Source: Candidatus Huberarchaeum crystalense (GTDB lineage Archaea > Huberarchaeota > Huberarchaeia > Huberarchaeales > Huberarchaeaceae). Taken from it: a DNA stretch of 5,711 nt. Each line of letters begins with the position of its first letter. The first letter of the stretch is position 1. A program made the position numbers and the translations under genes. Below are positions 5,366 through 5,711 of the stretch, one piece after another. Location: NCBI GenBank assembly GCA_002789275.1, contig PFSX01000067.1, positions 1-5,711 on the forward strand. Direction: 5' to 3'. The notes below the pieces were generated by a model that made no database searches, was not told the DNA's origin, and was given only the letters and a program-made list of their open reading frames with translations.

Positions 5366-5447
5366 GCGGAGGTGGCAGAACGGCAACGCGCTTGGCTTGA
5401 GACCAAGTGTCCGTGAGGACTTGCAGGTTCGAATCCTGCCCTTCGCA
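5366..5447 (+). tRNA. tRNA-Ser (anticodon UGA)
   Basis: An 82-base type II tRNA reading UCA and probably other UCN codons. The acceptor GCGGAGG (5366-5372) pairs with CCTTCGC (5440-5446) with one G-U pair. The anticodon stem CTTGG/CCAAG closes CTTGAGA, giving anticodon TGA at 5398-5400; that loop is the one I recall for archaeal tRNA-Ser. The variable arm has a 4-base stem GTCC/GGAC with loop GTGA. The T arm is GCAGG TTCGAAT CCTGC. CCA is not encoded. Two points are odd: the discriminator is A rather than the G usual for serine, and the third D-stem pair is an A-C mismatch. The short variable arm and the TGGCAGAAC start of the D arm resemble tRNA-Leu. Bases 5448-5533 downstream hold only AT-rich sequence. 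Confidence 0.85.
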
Positions 5448-5533
5448 TAATTTTAAGATGTTGTTGTTCTAATTCAAATAGCATTAGTTGTTAGAAAAAT
5501 TAATAATTGTTTTGCTTTTTAGGTGTAAAACCT

Positions 5534-5662
5534 TTATTTTAAAAATCCACAAACAACACCAACAGTATTAGAAAAATTTCCTGCAGAATCACATGCTTTA
5601 ACTTTTAATAAATAATCCCCTATTCCGTATTCTTTATTTTCTTCTAAATTTTTTATACCAAA
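5534..5662 (-). pseudogene. remnant of an Ig-like surface protein C-terminus
   Basis: The minus strand has a 42-codon open frame without a start codon. Its second half reads like the last strands of a bacterial or archaeal Ig-like domain: YLLKVKACDSAGNFSNTVGV, following the common pattern of strand, A-x-D-x-A-G-N, strand. Two cysteines (residues 24 and 38) could pair. Upstream in this frame are several stop codons within 50 bases, so the domain's N-terminal half is missing. Bases 5634-5662 overlap the end of the neighbouring membrane protein in another frame. This looks like the tail of a broken extracellular protein gene, though so short a match could mislead. Confidence 0.4.
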
Positions 5663-5711
5663 TTACAAATACAGTTAGTAGAATTGTAATTAAAATTATT
5701 GTTATGATTAT
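5634..5711 (-). CDS. C-terminal end of a membrane-anchored protein (partial)
   Basis: The frame is open to the right edge and shows only the last 25 residues, so the gene is cut by the window. About 17 strongly hydrophobic residues rich in Ile, Leu and Val end in VIW and are followed by YKKFRRK and a stop. A hydrophobic helix followed by a short basic tail is the usual C-terminal membrane anchor, with the tail in the cytoplasm and the body outside. Archaeal surface proteins often end this way, but no family can be named. A chance open frame in AT-rich DNA remains possible. Confidence 0.45.
   Translation of the reverse strand: MIITIILITILLTVFVIWYKKFRRK

Noticed and set aside
5396..5402. Reading the type II tRNA as tRNA-Leu(GAG)
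   Set aside because: That register would put the anticodon stem out of pairing. The perfect CTTGG/CCAAG stem fixes the 7-base loop and gives UGA.
1..5711. CRISPR array, insertion sequence or defence system
   Set aside because: There are no regularly spaced repeats, no transposase or integrase gene, and every recognised gene is housekeeping or a fragment.

Overview
The window looks like ordinary housekeeping chromosome from an AT-rich archaeon, probably a small-genome DPANN lineage of the Woesearchaeota/Pacearchaeota kind. The archaeal assignment rests on an RNA polymerase subunit N (Rpo10), an archaeal-type glutamyl-tRNA synthetase, ribosomal protein L40e, an archaeal/eukaryal Elp3, two tRNA genes without an encoded CCA, and TATA-box promoters placed for leaderless or short-leader mRNAs. 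The DPANN assignment is inference from base composition, compact gene spacing and protein style.

Layout. Bases 1-136 hold no gene: a T-tract terminator for rpoN, a GC palindrome, and AT boxes that may drive a gene off the left edge. rpoN (137-331) is on the minus strand. The 374-base gap 332-705 has the rpoN promoter and a structured hairpin but no convincing gene. A very short DUF5679 zinc-ribbon gene (706-861, minus) follows; it has the only clear Shine-Dalgarno in the window. The spacer 862-1062 contains that gene's promoter and two strong inverted repeats. hsp20 (1063-1575, minus) and gltX (1617-3329, plus) are divergent, with only 41 bases between their start codons. gltX converges with the L40e gene (3355-3582, minus). 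L40e diverges from tRNA-Arg(CCU) (3621-3693, plus). elp3 (3763-5295, plus) is followed by tRNA-Ser(UGA) (5366-5447, plus). The right edge holds, on the minus strand, the C-terminal end of a membrane-anchored protein and an overlapping Ig-like gene remnant.

Most genes serve translation: tRNA charging (GluRS), a ribosomal protein, two tRNAs and a wobble-uridine tRNA modification enzyme (Elp3). One transcription subunit and one chaperone accompany them. The tRNA-Ser beside elp3 has U34, the position Elp3 acts on in other tRNAs.

I found no defence, CRISPR or mobile system and no clearly new biological system. The signals most worth checking are the strong excess of GCGCGC in an AT-rich sequence, a tRNA-Ser with Leu-like discriminator and body, the paired hairpin elements in two spacers, and the surface-protein gene remnant at the right edge.
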